This document shows positions 11,961-24,100 of a DNA stretch of 64,000 nt, in pieces (within the stretch, counting starts at the first letter, position 1; every line of letters starts with the position of its first letter). The DNA is taken from NCBI GenBank assembly GCA_021399445.1, contig JAJTUQ010000005.1:3224001-3288000 (forward strand). The letters run 5' to 3'. The notes under the pieces are model-generated. The model saw only the letters and a program-made list of their open reading frames with translations. It searched no databases and had not been told where the DNA came from. This stretch comes from Xylogone sp. PMI_703. Lineage: Eukaryota > Ascomycota > Leotiomycetes. Both the position numbers and the translations under genes were made by a program.

Positions 11961-13565
11961 ATGTTCTCAAGAGCAGGAATCTCACCAAGACCTGCCAAGA
12001 AGTCAGGGCGATCGACTAGCCCTCGGGCTGTAGAGAGAAGGCGGTAAGTGATAAAGCAGCTATCTTACTGTTTCCAGATGTGGATTGACGATTCCAATGA
12101 TCAATTGGTCTGAATCAGCGCTAATAAACGGCTTTACAGACTTCAAAACAGATTATCACAGCGTAAACACCGTATGGACTCGCATCCTATCCAAGCCTCT
12201 GTTAGAAGATGAAGAATTAGGGCATCGACTTATATTTTAGCTCGACATAGGTCAGAAACGTGGAGACACCCTCCAAGATACCGAAGGGGTGCAAGGAGAC
12301 GCGCAGGGTGACTCCACGTTGGAGAGTACCCACCACGAGGAGCAGCTCCCAGACGGCGACAACACGAGTCTCAATCCACCAGATATGCTTAGACCTTCTC
12401 GTGATTCTCGACGGCACGGATCCGAAGAAACCGGCTCGGCGAATGCTGCTGACTACATCGACTCCCAGATCTTCGACTTCTCCGGTTCAGGCTCTCTCCC
12501 AGCTACCTCATTACCCGGCATGACGAAGAGCCACCGCTCGTTCACGGTAGATGAGCTAGCATCTCAGCGGAATCTAGCTTGGCCTCATGTCGACTTGTTA
12601 ATGACAATGCCAGTTCTAGCGGGTAACGAGAGCCGCCTACCTCAGCCCAGCCTCGCATCTCAAAATTGTACCTGTAATAGCACTACGGGCCCTTGCGCGG
12701 ATCATCTTGAAGATATTCGCACCCAAGTATTAGCAGGAACGACGTCTCTACCACTCCATCAACAACATCAAAATCACCATGCTCTTAATTCAGACATGTA
12801 CATACCACACCAATACTCTCAGATACGGCCAAGTCGAAACAATTCCTACAGATCCAGGTGCGTACCGCTCGTCCATTTGCAAGCATGCTTTTAATCACAC
12901 TTAGCAGTCCTCCTACCCCTAGCTACCTCTCACCAGCGGCATTAGCGGCAGTGCCGCCAGATTCGTTTTCTGCAGATGCCAAATTTACCGCTTCTGCTGC
13001 TGCGGCTGACATCACACGGCGATTCGGGGTAGTCCTCGAAGCGATGCGCGCAGTTGGATTCCAAGACTTTGACGGGATGGCGGTGGCATACTATACTGCG
13101 CAGTTTGAAAAGGGAAGCTTCCTCGCTATGACCCAATGCGCGAGTCGCAGCCGCCGTCTAAAGGCGATGCTGAAGGAAGTGCAGCGCAGCAGTAGCCGGT
13201 GGCCACGATGGGAGTCTCGAGGTCTTGATGAAGGCGTTTTGGAAGCTACTGGTGAGTCTGGTCCCTTGTTCCTTGTCTGAAGTAGCCTCTAAATAACATT
13301 TATTTTCTGTGTTGCAGTGGCGCTCTGTGTAGAGGAGATAGAGCATTTAAAAAAGGCTCAGGGGCTTAATTTAGCTCGAGGTGAGCCTGCGCACATCATT
13401 TCTGCGTTTGAGAGGCTGCTATCGGACCATGGCTGCAGCATTGAACGTGAGTATAGGGGTTATGCGGGTGTTGATGCAGAGGATTCGAGTATGCTAGAAG
13501 AACTGACATTGTGGGGACAGATGGAGGCTCTTCCCGACGCAGTAAGTATGCCATCGGTAGTATGA
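11961..13565 (+). CDS. bZIP transcription factor (putative cluster regulator)
   Basis: A basic-region protein that is only visible after splicing. Exons 11961-12043, 12140-12171 (32 nt), 12251-12857, 12905-13251 and 13318-13565 join in frame to about 438 residues. Exons 1-3 assemble a basic region of the form ERRR-LQNRLSQRKHR-QKRG with the bZIP signature N-x7-R. The leucine zipper is weak, and a long Ser/Gln-rich middle follows. The C-terminal part (residues ~270-400) is a conserved-looking helical region with the motif TQCASRSRRLKAML. This layout resembles bZIP-type regulators of fungal secondary-metabolite clusters. The C-terminus is uncertain: a donor after 13541 could extend the gene into 13600-13880. 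All introns have GT-AG ends; intron 3 is only 47 nt. Position inside the cluster suggests that it controls the cluster; that is inference. Confidence 0.78.
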
Positions 13566-14637
13566 TTGCAATATTTTGAATTAACTGGCTGGCAGATGCC
13601 TTATCTTGGTCCCTGCTTACTGAATTGGCAGGCGCTCAGGACTTGTATTGTGATAGAATTGCTAGAGTTGTGTTGGCAATCCTCCTTTATAATAAAGGCG
13701 CGCAACAGTAGAACAAAGATATTTGTAGAATTGGGGCCCAAAGGGTGGCTGAAAGTGGAGCCGGAGTATCTCAATACTCCGGTTACTCAATTACTCCGGA
13801 ACTCTGGTATTGGAGCACATATTTGTGTATATATATGGCCATACTTACCCACCATTCTAGATCCAGTTCAAGAGTTCAATTAGCTACGCTCGATTCAGTT
13901 CAATGATACATTACTATTTGCCATAGACCCTCTAACAATTTGGAAACAAGAAGCATGATAAATTATTGTCTTGGAGAAGGATTTGGAAAGGTTTATTCAA
14001 ACCCAAATGAATGACTTGAGGGATTAGAGGGGAAACCTTAGTGTCTTATTGCTAAAGCACAATGACTCCGTATCATTTGACTGGCCGGTAGAAATAACTA
14101 GCTACCTTATGACTGGTTGGCCGGGGTTTGCGGGTGTCTTTTAGTATTCTCAAGAGGTTCAGAAACCAGTGGTGTGTTGTAAAGATATTCTAGCTTAATC
14201 AAATACGTTACCATATCACTGAACCAATTCCACTAGCCTGATTACATCTTCTAGCTGATCTGTGCTCACTCCCCCATACTACTTGTCCTGAAACCCCTAA
14301 GCTTTTCTTTGCCTATAAGTTAGAACCGGTTGTTTATGGGCAATTGGGCTAGCCTCAATACCAACTTTTCTTACGACCTCTACTTGGATTCCCGTTTCGT
14401 TAATGTACTTGGAGCCCTTTGTGCCCGGCTGACAGCTGATCCAATTGCCGTACATTGCACGCTATTTTGCGCTATGCGGTTCTACAATGCCTTTCCATAG
14501 CTATGAGCTCCTCTCCCAGGTTTGACCCCACTAGGTGGACCCTTGGTCGAGCCTTGATAAAGCCCGCGTAAGCTTCTCCACTAGCTCCTGCTCTCCTACT
14601 CTCCTACTCTAATCTCACTATACATGAACTGACCACC
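13566..14637. promoter_or_regulatory. upstream region of the CYP52-like P450
   Basis: There is no clear gene, though a downstream exon of the bZIP gene could reach about 13880. A variant of the cluster motif, CGGCTGAC followed by AGCTG, lies at 14426-14433, 212 bases before the P450 ATG. A pyrimidine-rich CTCCTACT repeat at about 14590-14612 precedes the start codon, which sits in a strong context (CCACCATGG). Confidence 0.45.
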
Positions 14638-16259
14638 ATGGAGAGATATTCCAACTTCCATCCAAAGCTTGTGTTCGTGTTGGCCACCGCGTTAGCGACC
14701 ATCGCATTGGTCTTTGTCAGGTCATTTCTTATCCGTCGTCAATTCGCACGCCGCTATGGTTGCCAACCGGTGGCCAAAACCATTAACAAGGATCCATTCC
14801 TGGGACTCGATACAATACCCACGACCATCAGCGCTCTTCGTCAGCACAAAGTTCTTGAAAAGAGCTGTGAGCGCGTCCATATTTACGGAAATACATTTGC
14901 GGTAAAAGAACTACTACGCCGTGCCATCGTAACTGTAGAGCCAGAAAATATCAAAACGATCTTATCGTCCAACTTTCAAGATTATGGCGTTGGCCACCGT
15001 CTTAAGCCCTTTGAGCCATTGCTAGGAGCAGGTATTTTTGACACAGATGGCGACCACTGGTCCTCATCACGCGCCCTTATTCGACCCAACTTCACCCGAG
15101 AGCAAGTGGCCAACTTGATACCGTCGTTTGAGAACCTGATTCAGGACCTCTTCTCATTACTCCCGCGTGATGGAAAAACGGTCGTAGATTTGCAAGATCT
15201 CTTCTTCCGTTATACCATCGATTCTGCCACTGAGTTCCTGTTCGGGCAGTCAGTTGGTAGTCTCAAGAAGACATCATCAGAGCTCAGTTTCGCCGAGGCA
15301 TTTGACTATGCCCAGGGGGCTGTCATAGTGCGGGCTACACTAGGTCCATTGAATATATTCTACCACGACCGGAAGGCCGATGAATGTAATCGCATTTGCC
15401 GCCAGTTTGCCCAGCGGTTTGTTGAGGAAGCAGTGCACACTGTCGAGTCCGGGAAAGAAGACAAAGACAGGCAATCTACGTCGAAACGACAGAAATATAT
15501 CTTTTCGCATGCCCTAGCCTGTCGTACGTCCGACAAACATCGCATTCTGGATGAGCTTATGAATGTTCTATTAGCTGGCCGTGATACTACTGCCAGTCTC
15601 CTCAGCAATCTTTTCTTTATGCTAGCTAAGCATCCTGAAATCTGGGATAAAGTGCGTAGAGAAGTAGCTAGCTTGGAGGGTCGGTTACCAACTTATGAGG
15701 AACTTCGAAATCTCAGATATGTCAGGTGCTGTATCAATGAATGTAAGAGAAGTTCTTCGTTTCTTTGGTCCCTTCAACTTCTCTCTCTTTCCTAACTTCA
15801 TTAGCCTTACGTCTGCATCCCGTTGTACCACGTAATGAGCGCAAGGCTCTTCGGGATACTGTCCTACCTGTTGGAGGAAGCAAGGATGGTCTCTCGCCAG
15901 TCTTCGTACCCAAGGGCACATTAGTTTGCTATAATTTATACGCGATGCATCGACGAAAAGACTTCTTTGGGCCCGACGCAGATGAATTCCGACCAGAGCG
16001 CTGGGAGGATGGACGATTGCAGCCCCGCTGGGAATACCTACCTTTTAATGGCGGCCCACGTATTTGCGTAGGTCAGCAATATGCGCTAACCGAAGTTGGC
16101 TATGTTGTTGTTCGAATGGCCCAGGAGTTTGTGATTTTGGAAAGTCGAAGCCTGGGGCAGTGGGAGGAATCGCTGACTTTAACCCTTTGCTCACGGAACG
16201 GAACAAAGGTATGTCTTACTCCCGCTGGAGTGCCCAAACTGGATCGGCCGACGGAATAG
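14638..16259 (+). CDS. cytochrome P450, CYP52-like
   Basis: Membrane-bound P450 resembling the alkane/fatty-acid omega-hydroxylase group. Exons 14638-15742 and 15805-16259, with a 62-nt intron, give 519 residues. An N-terminal membrane helix spans ~10-30. The I-helix motif AGRDTTAS is at ~315, the ExxR motif (ESLR) is completed across the intron, and the heme loop FNGGPRICVG matches FxxGxRxCxG with its cysteine. CYP52-type enzymes hydroxylate or oxidise chain termini, so a role on the polyketide tail of the cluster product fits. The substrate is inferred. It is the first gene after the bZIP regulator. Confidence 0.92.
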
Positions 16260-17315
16260 CCTTGATAGGGAGGGTATGGCGGCATTAGTAGATACTTATC
16301 AGAGGAGGAAAATACAGTTCTCATTACAGAATAAAAGCATTTAGGTCTACTACATCTATATGCATACATACGTGAAAATTCATATCACACTAAACTTAAC
16401 ATGGCAGTGTATATACGGCACGTCTCCGTTTCTATAGCACGTATATGATGCGTGAACGTGACTAACTGTGAGAGATAAATTTTATCATGGCGTCCAGTAG
16501 GGCGCAAAGGAGGCTTCGGGTGAATCGGTTTCTTTTGTTATTGAATGGTGGCAAATTAACTAAAGTCCCCTTATCATGTACCACGAAGTATCTAATCACC
16601 CAAAGTCAAAACCTCTCATCGGTCGAGTAAGGAGAGTAGTCCGGCAGACTCTTCACACCCAAAGGAAATAGCCCAAGGACAAATATAGAAAAATCTAGAC
16701 CCGGGGCCAGGGATAGTCTAGCGAAAAGTATGATACCCCCTCTTTGGCAGCCTTGTCCTCCAAGGGAAAGGGTATTCAGTGTCACTAAGATGCAATAATT
16801 GCAGCAGCCCTGGCGCTTAAGTCTAAGCATCTAATATAACAGATGTACTCTTCTAGGTAAGCACATCGCAGCTGCTCATGTTACATATTACGGTAAAGAG
16901 TAGATTCACCCCATGACCTAGTGACTGCAGCAATGCTAGAGACATCATCTGGTAAGCTCAGTAAGCTGGTTGGGAACGTATTTAAGTGTAACCCGCATAA
17001 GGCCAAAAGGAACATGAAAATCATAGTTGGGGGCATCATATCTCATGGACCTGACCCTCAAGGCTGTGAGACTTAGGAGAAAACGGCCGTAGTCAGCCCA
17101 ATGGTTGAAGATGGATAAGGAAGGTAAGGGATAGATTACAAGGGCAAAGAGGAGTCGGTAAGCTCTGTGGCAGGAGAAATGTATCAGAACGCGGCCACGA
17201 GATGACAGCTATAGACTATACGATAAATGGCCAGCTCTTTCTCCTTATCAGAGCGTATATACTACATTTATACCAGCAAATTCTCATTCAATCAATACAA
17301 TATTCTGTTAAACAC

Positions 17316-17361
17316 ATACACACACACATATATATATGTGTGTATGTGTGTGTGTGCGTGT
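17316..17361. repeat. CA/TA/TG microsatellite with palindromic structure
   Basis: A run of CA repeats passes through TATATATA into TG repeats, so the two arms are complementary and could fold into one long hairpin. It is non-coding and lies between the first P450 and the ATP-grasp gene. Confidence 0.85.
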
Positions 17362-18109
17362 TCTATAAAGTGCTGTAACAGGCGCGATATAAGTGAAATC
17401 GAATTTGATGGCGTAACCTCCTACATCAGCAACCCGCATTCATGTCGCTTGTGACAGTAGAAGGAACTAGCCGCGCTATGGTAGAAGGAAGATGTCGAAA
17501 TCACTTCTTGTGCGACTTCCTTCATGAGTGTCTCTCCTTCTAAAACACTACCTCAAGATCCAGAATGATGCCTGGTTATATGACCAGGCTCGAGCATTGG
17601 CACTGCTATAGCCTACTACGCGCAAATACGCATGTGAGCCTGATTCTCGAACAGTAATTATTCTTGAAATAAGCGACTAAAGGTCCTGGATTGATAATGG
17701 TACAAGGTTAGATGTCCACTATAGAATTTCAATCCCAAGCCTACTATCCTATACGTTGCGGCTATGCGAAACAACAGTTACCTTAAAGTTTGAAAAGCTC
17801 ACAATTGCCAAGTACCTTGTTAGTGTTAGGGACAAGCGCATTTCCTCATTGAGAATCCCTCCATAGGAGGATCTGTTATGCACATCAGGACTGCAACAGG
17901 TGGTTTACTATCCGCTTTTCTCAGAGGGAGGTTGTACCTTGATCCCAGCCCGCTATCCATCAGGGTATGCAAGGATCCAGGAGCCGGTTCGCGTACTGTA
18001 GACCTGATCAGAATAATTTTGAGTTAGCTAATTTACCCCATGGAGATGAACTCTAGAAGCACGGCTTAGCCGGGGCTAGCCCAGAGAACCCAGCTCATTG
18101 ATGCATGCG

Positions 18110-18146
18110 GTCAGCCGGATGAGAATTAAGCTTATGCAGTCAGCCA
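18110..18146. promoter_or_regulatory. cluster motif pair upstream of ATP-grasp gene
   Basis: GTCAGCCG at 18110-18117 and GTCAGCCA at 18139-18146 lie about 410-440 bases before the predicted ATG. ATGCAGTCAGCCA (18134-18146) is identical, in reverse orientation, to a site upstream of the NRPS-like gene. Binding by the cluster regulator is inferred. Confidence 0.45.
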
Positions 18147-18553
18147 AAAAAAGTTGCCAGGCGCGGTTAAAATGATTAGTTACATGGTTACAAATAGTAT
18201 GGTTTTACGTACTATTTTTCGAATTACAGAATATATCTTCTTCGTATTTGTTGTGTACGCATTTCAGCATTTTCAAGGAATAATTATTGTATTTTATGGA
18301 ATAAAATCTATAACCTGAAATATAGTATTGTGTCTTAAGGGTTCTTTCCTGATTAGGTATTGCTATATGGTATCACTGTTTCTAGTTTGTGTAAACACTG
18401 GGGGTTGATGGTCTCCCTTTCAAAGCAAGAGAGGAGGCATATGAGTTGAAACATCTCTCGCCTGCATATATTCATAAAAGAATTCATTGTTGGTATGTCA
18501 CGGGACCACATATGTCCTCCACCACATACCTGAGATCTCCATAGGCACTCCAT

Positions 18554-20664
18554 ATGGAACCAACCCAAATGATTGTAAACCACAGAGACGGAGCTTTTGT
18601 CTCTGAGGTCTTTTTGGTCAACACTTTTGACAGCCACGGTGGGCATAACTTCATCCTAATAAGGCTGGCTATGCGTACTAATTTGCCTGGTAATGAGCAG
18701 CCCCAGCTAAGGTTTTCTGTCTCTGGAGGATTTGCAGATCACCCACAGATGGAGACACATCACGATATTTCCGCAGTCTTGATCTGTTACTGAACATCCT
18801 TCCTGCATCTGCTCATGATGGAAGTGTAGAAGAATATCTCAAAATCCCTAATGCAACTGGTACCGCTCTCGAAACTCTCGTTCGTGGTACGTACGGTGCG
18901 ATTCAGGGACTTGCCAACAAGGCGGAGATAGCAACGAAGGTGATCCTAGCTCCACGAGATGGATATCTCTGTAGGAGTGATATTCTTGATATGAGAATGC
19001 GGCACTCACCATATGTGGATGCGGTGATTTCATTCTCAACTTGGGATAGACATCTTCTGGGCTTCTCAACCTACCATCAAAGCACTCTGCTCGCTTTGCT
19101 GCTATCCGCTGCTGGAGCGCTTCTTGTAAAACAGCAACAATCATCCCATCACGAAACGCTGAAGCTATTACAGAAAGATTTAGAGATGCGGCTATCTTTC
19201 GACTGGGTCCTTCCGACGAAACCCACTGCTCGCAGGGTGGCTGTCGTGGGCGGCCGTTATATGTACGACGCCACGGACAACATGGCTTCTGTTCGGGGCT
19301 ATTACGAGGCAGCTCATGCACTCGGTATATCTGTGATTGTCTTGGATGAACTGGGGCATTGGCTCGAAAGCGAAGAATATAGCCATCTTTATGATGAATT
19401 TATCGCTGTTGACATGTCTAACATGACGAAACTGCCACACAAAGTGGCCGAAGCCCTCCGAGGCATTGACATTGATGGCATCGTCACGTTTGTGGACAAT
19501 TACGTGATTGCAACTGCCGAAGCAGCAGAAATACTGGGTTTGCCTACTGAGCCAGCGCAAGCTGTGCTCCAGGCGCACTACAAGCACGATATGCGTAAGC
19601 TTGTCAGCCAAACCAACATCCAAGCCGTCCGCATAGATACCGTAGCCCAGCTGCACGATTCTGCATTTGCCGAGAAGTTTCATTCCTTGAAGTACCCCTT
19701 GGTCGTTAAGCCATGCCGTGGACAGTCTTCTAAAGGCGTCCGGAAGGTGACTAACGACTCGAGCATGCGTGAAGCGGTATGCATGCTGGCCGAGGAGGAT
19801 CTAGCAGACAAAGGAGTGTTACTCGAAACGTATGTTGATGGCCCAGAGATAGACGCCAACTTTGTGCTCTGGGACGGGCAAATCCTATTCCTCGAGGTAA
19901 CGGATAACTTTCCGTGCCAGGGTGATACAAACGGTACCGGCTTTGCCGAGACTATAATGCTTTCTAACAGCCGACTCCCTCCTGAGGAGATCGAGATCCT
20001 TCGTGTATCCTTACACCAGAGCCTTCAGCAGTTGGGTTTCCATTCCGGGGTGTTCCACGTCGAGGCTCGCATGCATAACTCATCCATGCAGTACCAAGAC
20101 ACCCAGGGTGACGGCGTTGTGGACCTTGTCATCAGCAGAACTACTGGTAATGGGACAACAGCAACCACCCCAAGTCGCCGTCAGGATGTGTTCTTAATTG
20201 AAGTCAACACGCGGCCGCCAGGTATGGGAGGAACATGGTCGACAATGTATACTTACGGTGTTGATCTAAGCGCACTACATCTCCTCCGGGCTCTCAACGA
20301 CTATGAGCGTTTCAAAGCTCTATCGAAACCTTTCTCCTTCTCTCGTGCTGATAGTGGTGATGGCGGAGGTGCCCAGTACTGGAACGGACACTGCATGCTT
20401 CCATTCGAGGGTGAGAAGATCCAAGTACCAGATGATTACTTCGACAAGCTGTACCAAACACTACCAGATATAGTACCGTATATGTCTAGGATCCAATTAT
20501 ATGCACACCCCGGAACAGTTGCGTTCCAGAGCGGGGGCATTGGGTGCATTGGCTATTTCTTATTACACTCAAGGACAAGTAGAAGACATCTCTTAGAGAT
20601 GTATCATCGTGTGACAGAAGCTTCCAGAAAAGTGCTAGGCGATGCAAACGGTTGGATCTCGTGA
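18554..20664 (+). CDS. ATP-grasp ligase
   Basis: Predicted carboxylate-amine/thiol ligase of the ATP-grasp superfamily, which activates a carboxylate as acyl phosphate and joins it to a nucleophile. The best model has exons 18554-18689 and 18749-20664 (intron of 59 nt), 683 residues. The upstream exon is open and protein-like, and the frame change requires a splice. An N-terminal region of unknown fold (1-200) is followed by a Rossmann-like pre-grasp segment (VVGGRYMYDATDN ~207). The ATP-grasp core follows, with VVKPCRGQSSKGV (~361), the acidic LLETYVDGPEIDANF and EVTDNF segments, and the metal-binding DVFLIEVNTRPPGMGG (~525). Further exons upstream of 18554 cannot be excluded. It lies between P450-1 and the A-T-C protein. 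The likely task is amide formation on the cluster product or supply of a dipeptide; which one is not readable. Confidence 0.85.
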
Positions 20665-21133
20665 TTAACTTCTCCTTTATATATATGTTGAGACAACCGT
20701 CCTGGGGTAGCAACGCTCATGGAATCTAAGCGGCTTGTCATATTAATTCATAAGTTTTACTAGAACTAAGTTAAGGTCGTCTACTTCGGAAGAACAAAGA
20801 CTTAGGAAAGCCCAGTATTAGTTTAGACTGTCTGGATATGATTCTAACATATTTTTAGCTAGAGTTGGTTAATGTATTGAAGGTCGATATTACATCAATA
20901 AACCAATCATATCCCTTAACCAGGTGAAAGATTGAACGCAACATGAATTAATTATTAGACATCTATGCTAAAGTAGATTTTAGCATCCACTTTATACGAG
21001 AGCAGATATTGAACAAATCATCCAACTTCCAAGGTAAGTCAAGAGACATGGGAGCTTTTTTCAAGGATTTACTTATAGTTCTGTGCTATTTAGCTGAACA
21101 CCCTTTTAGACATTTGCTATAATTTACCTATTA
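20665..21133. terminator. convergent 3' region between ATP-grasp and NRPS-like genes
   Basis: The two flanking genes converge here. These 469 bases hold no gene and should contain both 3' ends. Nothing else is recognised. Confidence 0.5.
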
Positions 21134-24100
21134 CTACCTTAATAGATCCCCTACTAGCATATCCTCCGTAGCATTGACTAGCCCTTGAAGCATCCTGCCT
21201 GGAATACCTCCGACCTCTTTGGCCCAATTCAAGTTCACTTTTCCCGATTCGATTTCAAAGATAGTCGACACATTCGTACCATCCTGGAAAATAAACCAGT
21301 ATAGTTTATACCCGTGCTTCTGTCGGTCCTGGTAGCTCCAATTTGTCGACGGCTCAGGCATATCAAGGAGGCACTGCACTTGAGTGCTGTTGGTGCGCGG
21401 ATCTGACATTATGGACGGTGGCAAGGAGTGCGTGAGGCCGTCAAATTCAAGAACATCGAGTACAGTTTTGTGCAAGCCAGCCAACCATTCATGCACAGTG
21501 GCATTGACTGGAATGATGGTGCTTATGGGAGCACGACACAATAAAGTACCCACGACAGAAGGCGCTGATGACCATGGTAGTGTGCGTCCTGACAAGCTTA
21601 TGGAGAAACCAACGGAGTCGTATCCACTGATTTTACTTAGAAAAAGTGACCATGCAGCATATATCATTGTGCTAACGGTAATACCATGGCTACGTGCTGC
21701 AGAACTCAGCGTGGACTTGCTAATGCCTGTTGGAAAGCTGAGAGGGATCAGATCAAAACCTTGTGTCGAGCATGGTGTCTGTGGAGCTGGAATTTCCAGT
21801 ATAAATGAGGCACTTAATGACTTAAGCATATTTTCCCAAGTATAAATGGCTTTCTCCAAATTCTCTCGTTTATGCCTATACATGAATCTCGCGAAGTCCT
21901 GAATCCGAGGCCCCTGAAGGACCTCTTCACCCGCCAATGCTCGTTCCATATCGTGTGAGAGGATGGCAGAGGAGAAAACATCAGTCAGAACGTGGTGCAT
22001 CCGCGAAACAAATGCCAATGCTTTGCGGCCCGGAACAAAGACGCAGGTAACATGGCAATATGGAACCTCGATATCAGATCTTGTCAGCCCGTTAAGATTC
22101 AACCAGGCCTTTTTCTCCATTGCCACAATGGTGCTCTCAAACTCGGCTTCTTCAACACTGACTTCCTCCCAATCCAGGTTTAGCCGGCCGAGATCTGAGA
22201 GAGTCCAACTCTCTAGATCAAAGCGCGTCTGAAAGATGCTATGTGCTGAGAGAGACTTAACAGAAGCATCATGAAGCTCCCTGGGTGAGGGGACGGTACT
22301 GGGGTCTCCGATGTACTTGGTAGTGCTAATAATAGCGAAGCTCAGTGGATTCTGCAGCGAACTACTGAGCATTAACTTTTGCAAGTCAGTCGCTCGCGCC
22401 TCCTCTGAACTCAGGGTCGGATCATGGTCATGGTCTAGTCCGTTGGGATTGGACAGACTTTTAATGCTTTCTTCCAATAGTCCTATTGTGTCCAATTTGA
22501 GGATTTGTATGACAGAGACCGAATATCCACGCTTCTTGAGAAAGTTAGACAATTGGATTGCTGCTAAAGAGTTTCCTCCTAGTCTCGTAAAAGATGAGTC
22601 CTTGTCTAGCTCGTTCAATACAGCGTGTAGACATCTGGCAAAAGCTAGACGTAACGCGTCATAAGCTGAAAGGTGCTGATCATCATCATCCAGGATATCT
22701 TCGTTTTGTGGGTACCTTGCCTCCAACATAGCCTCGAGGGCGCGTCTATCTGTTTTACTGTTGACATTCAGTGGGAAGCTGTCCAATGCTAAGATCTCGT
22801 CTGGGATAACAAATGGATCGAAGCGCTCTTTCATGAATAGACGCAGCTCTTCAATATCAACAGCTGCTGGTTGGACGTACCCAACGAGTTTATCCTTCCA
22901 CTTCAAAGCTACAGCTAATCGAACTGTGGGAAAGCTTCTCAAGGCTGGTTCGACCTCGGTCTCGAGATTTATCAAGAACCCTCGATTTTTGATAAGAGAG
23001 TCTGCTCGACCGGCCCACACAAGTTGTCCTTGTGCCGTCATGCGTGCGAGATCACCAGTCCTGTAGTAACGCTCTCCTTTCCATTGAATGAACTTTTGCG
23101 CCGTCAGTTCCGGGTTGTTGAGATAGCCGGCAGCCAGGCCAGGACCAGTGATCATAACTTCACCATGGTCGCACTCCTCTAAGTTCTCGTCTACAAGAGC
23201 GACATTAAACCCTGGGATAAGATCCCCAAATGGAGGCTCCTCGTCGGGTTTGAGTTCACCAAAGCTGATGATACAAGTTGTCTCTGACGGGCCGTATGTA
23301 GTGAAAACCTTTCTATTAGGAGTGATCCACTGGCGTACGACTTCCAAATTGGGAGCCTCGGCACTTAAATAGATGTAGCGCACACGATCGTATGGCCCTA
23401 CAGGGTCCAATATTGCCAGCATAGATGGAGTTAGGGTCAATAAATCGCAGGTGGTAGCGACTTCCGGAAAACTCGACGGTGAAGCCATTGCTAGGGTACC
23501 CCCTTTTGCAAGGTTCGACCAGACGACCGAGGCACATCCATCAAAGGCAATGGAAAAGGCCAGCAGACAGCGACCCCCCTTTGCTGCATCATTCTCGAGT
23601 TCAGCACTATGTTTCACGATTGAGTGTTCATAAACTGCGCTGTGATACACCATAACCCCTTTAGGCTTGCCCGTACTTCCAGACGTGAAAATAATCCAGG
23701 CCAAATAGTCAGCACGGAATCCACGTTGAAGCTCATCTAGATGGGCGGATAATTTGTGCTCATCTCTGAGTGAAGAATACAGCCATTCTTTTTGAAAGTT
23801 TACGGTGATGACTGGTAGCTGTAGCCCAGGACACGGGCTTGTGATGAGGGCGACGGAGGACGAGAGGTCAGACAGGACCGCCTCAATTCTTGGACGGCTC
23901 CAGAAGGCTACATCCATGGGCACGTAACAAGCCCCAACCCTTAGGATCCCAATGACGGCAGGCAGCATCTCGAGCGACATATCCGTCAAGACCGGAACGT
24001 TGGCACGGGGTTTAACACCTGCCAACAGCAAAGCCCTGCTCACGTGGAGCGAGGCCGTTCGGAGACTGGCATACGTGAGTGTTTCTCCCTGCCATTCCGC

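Larger units (their letters stand above)
16260..18553. other. 2.3 kb gap before the ATP-grasp gene
   Basis: No gene is supported. The gap holds a CA/TG microsatellite (17316-17361) and several copies or near-copies of the cluster motif: GTCAGCCC at 17092, GTCAGCCG at 18110 and GTCAGCCA at 18139-18146. The last is embedded in a 13-base sequence that is the exact reverse complement of 25095-25107. The stretch 18170-18340 is AT-rich. Confidence 0.6.

Noticed and set aside
19613..19620. Copy of the cluster 8-mer inside the ATP-grasp gene (likewise 25810 in the SDR and 39626 in the S41 gene)
   Set aside because: These are in coding exons, and about two chance copies are expected; not counted as operators.
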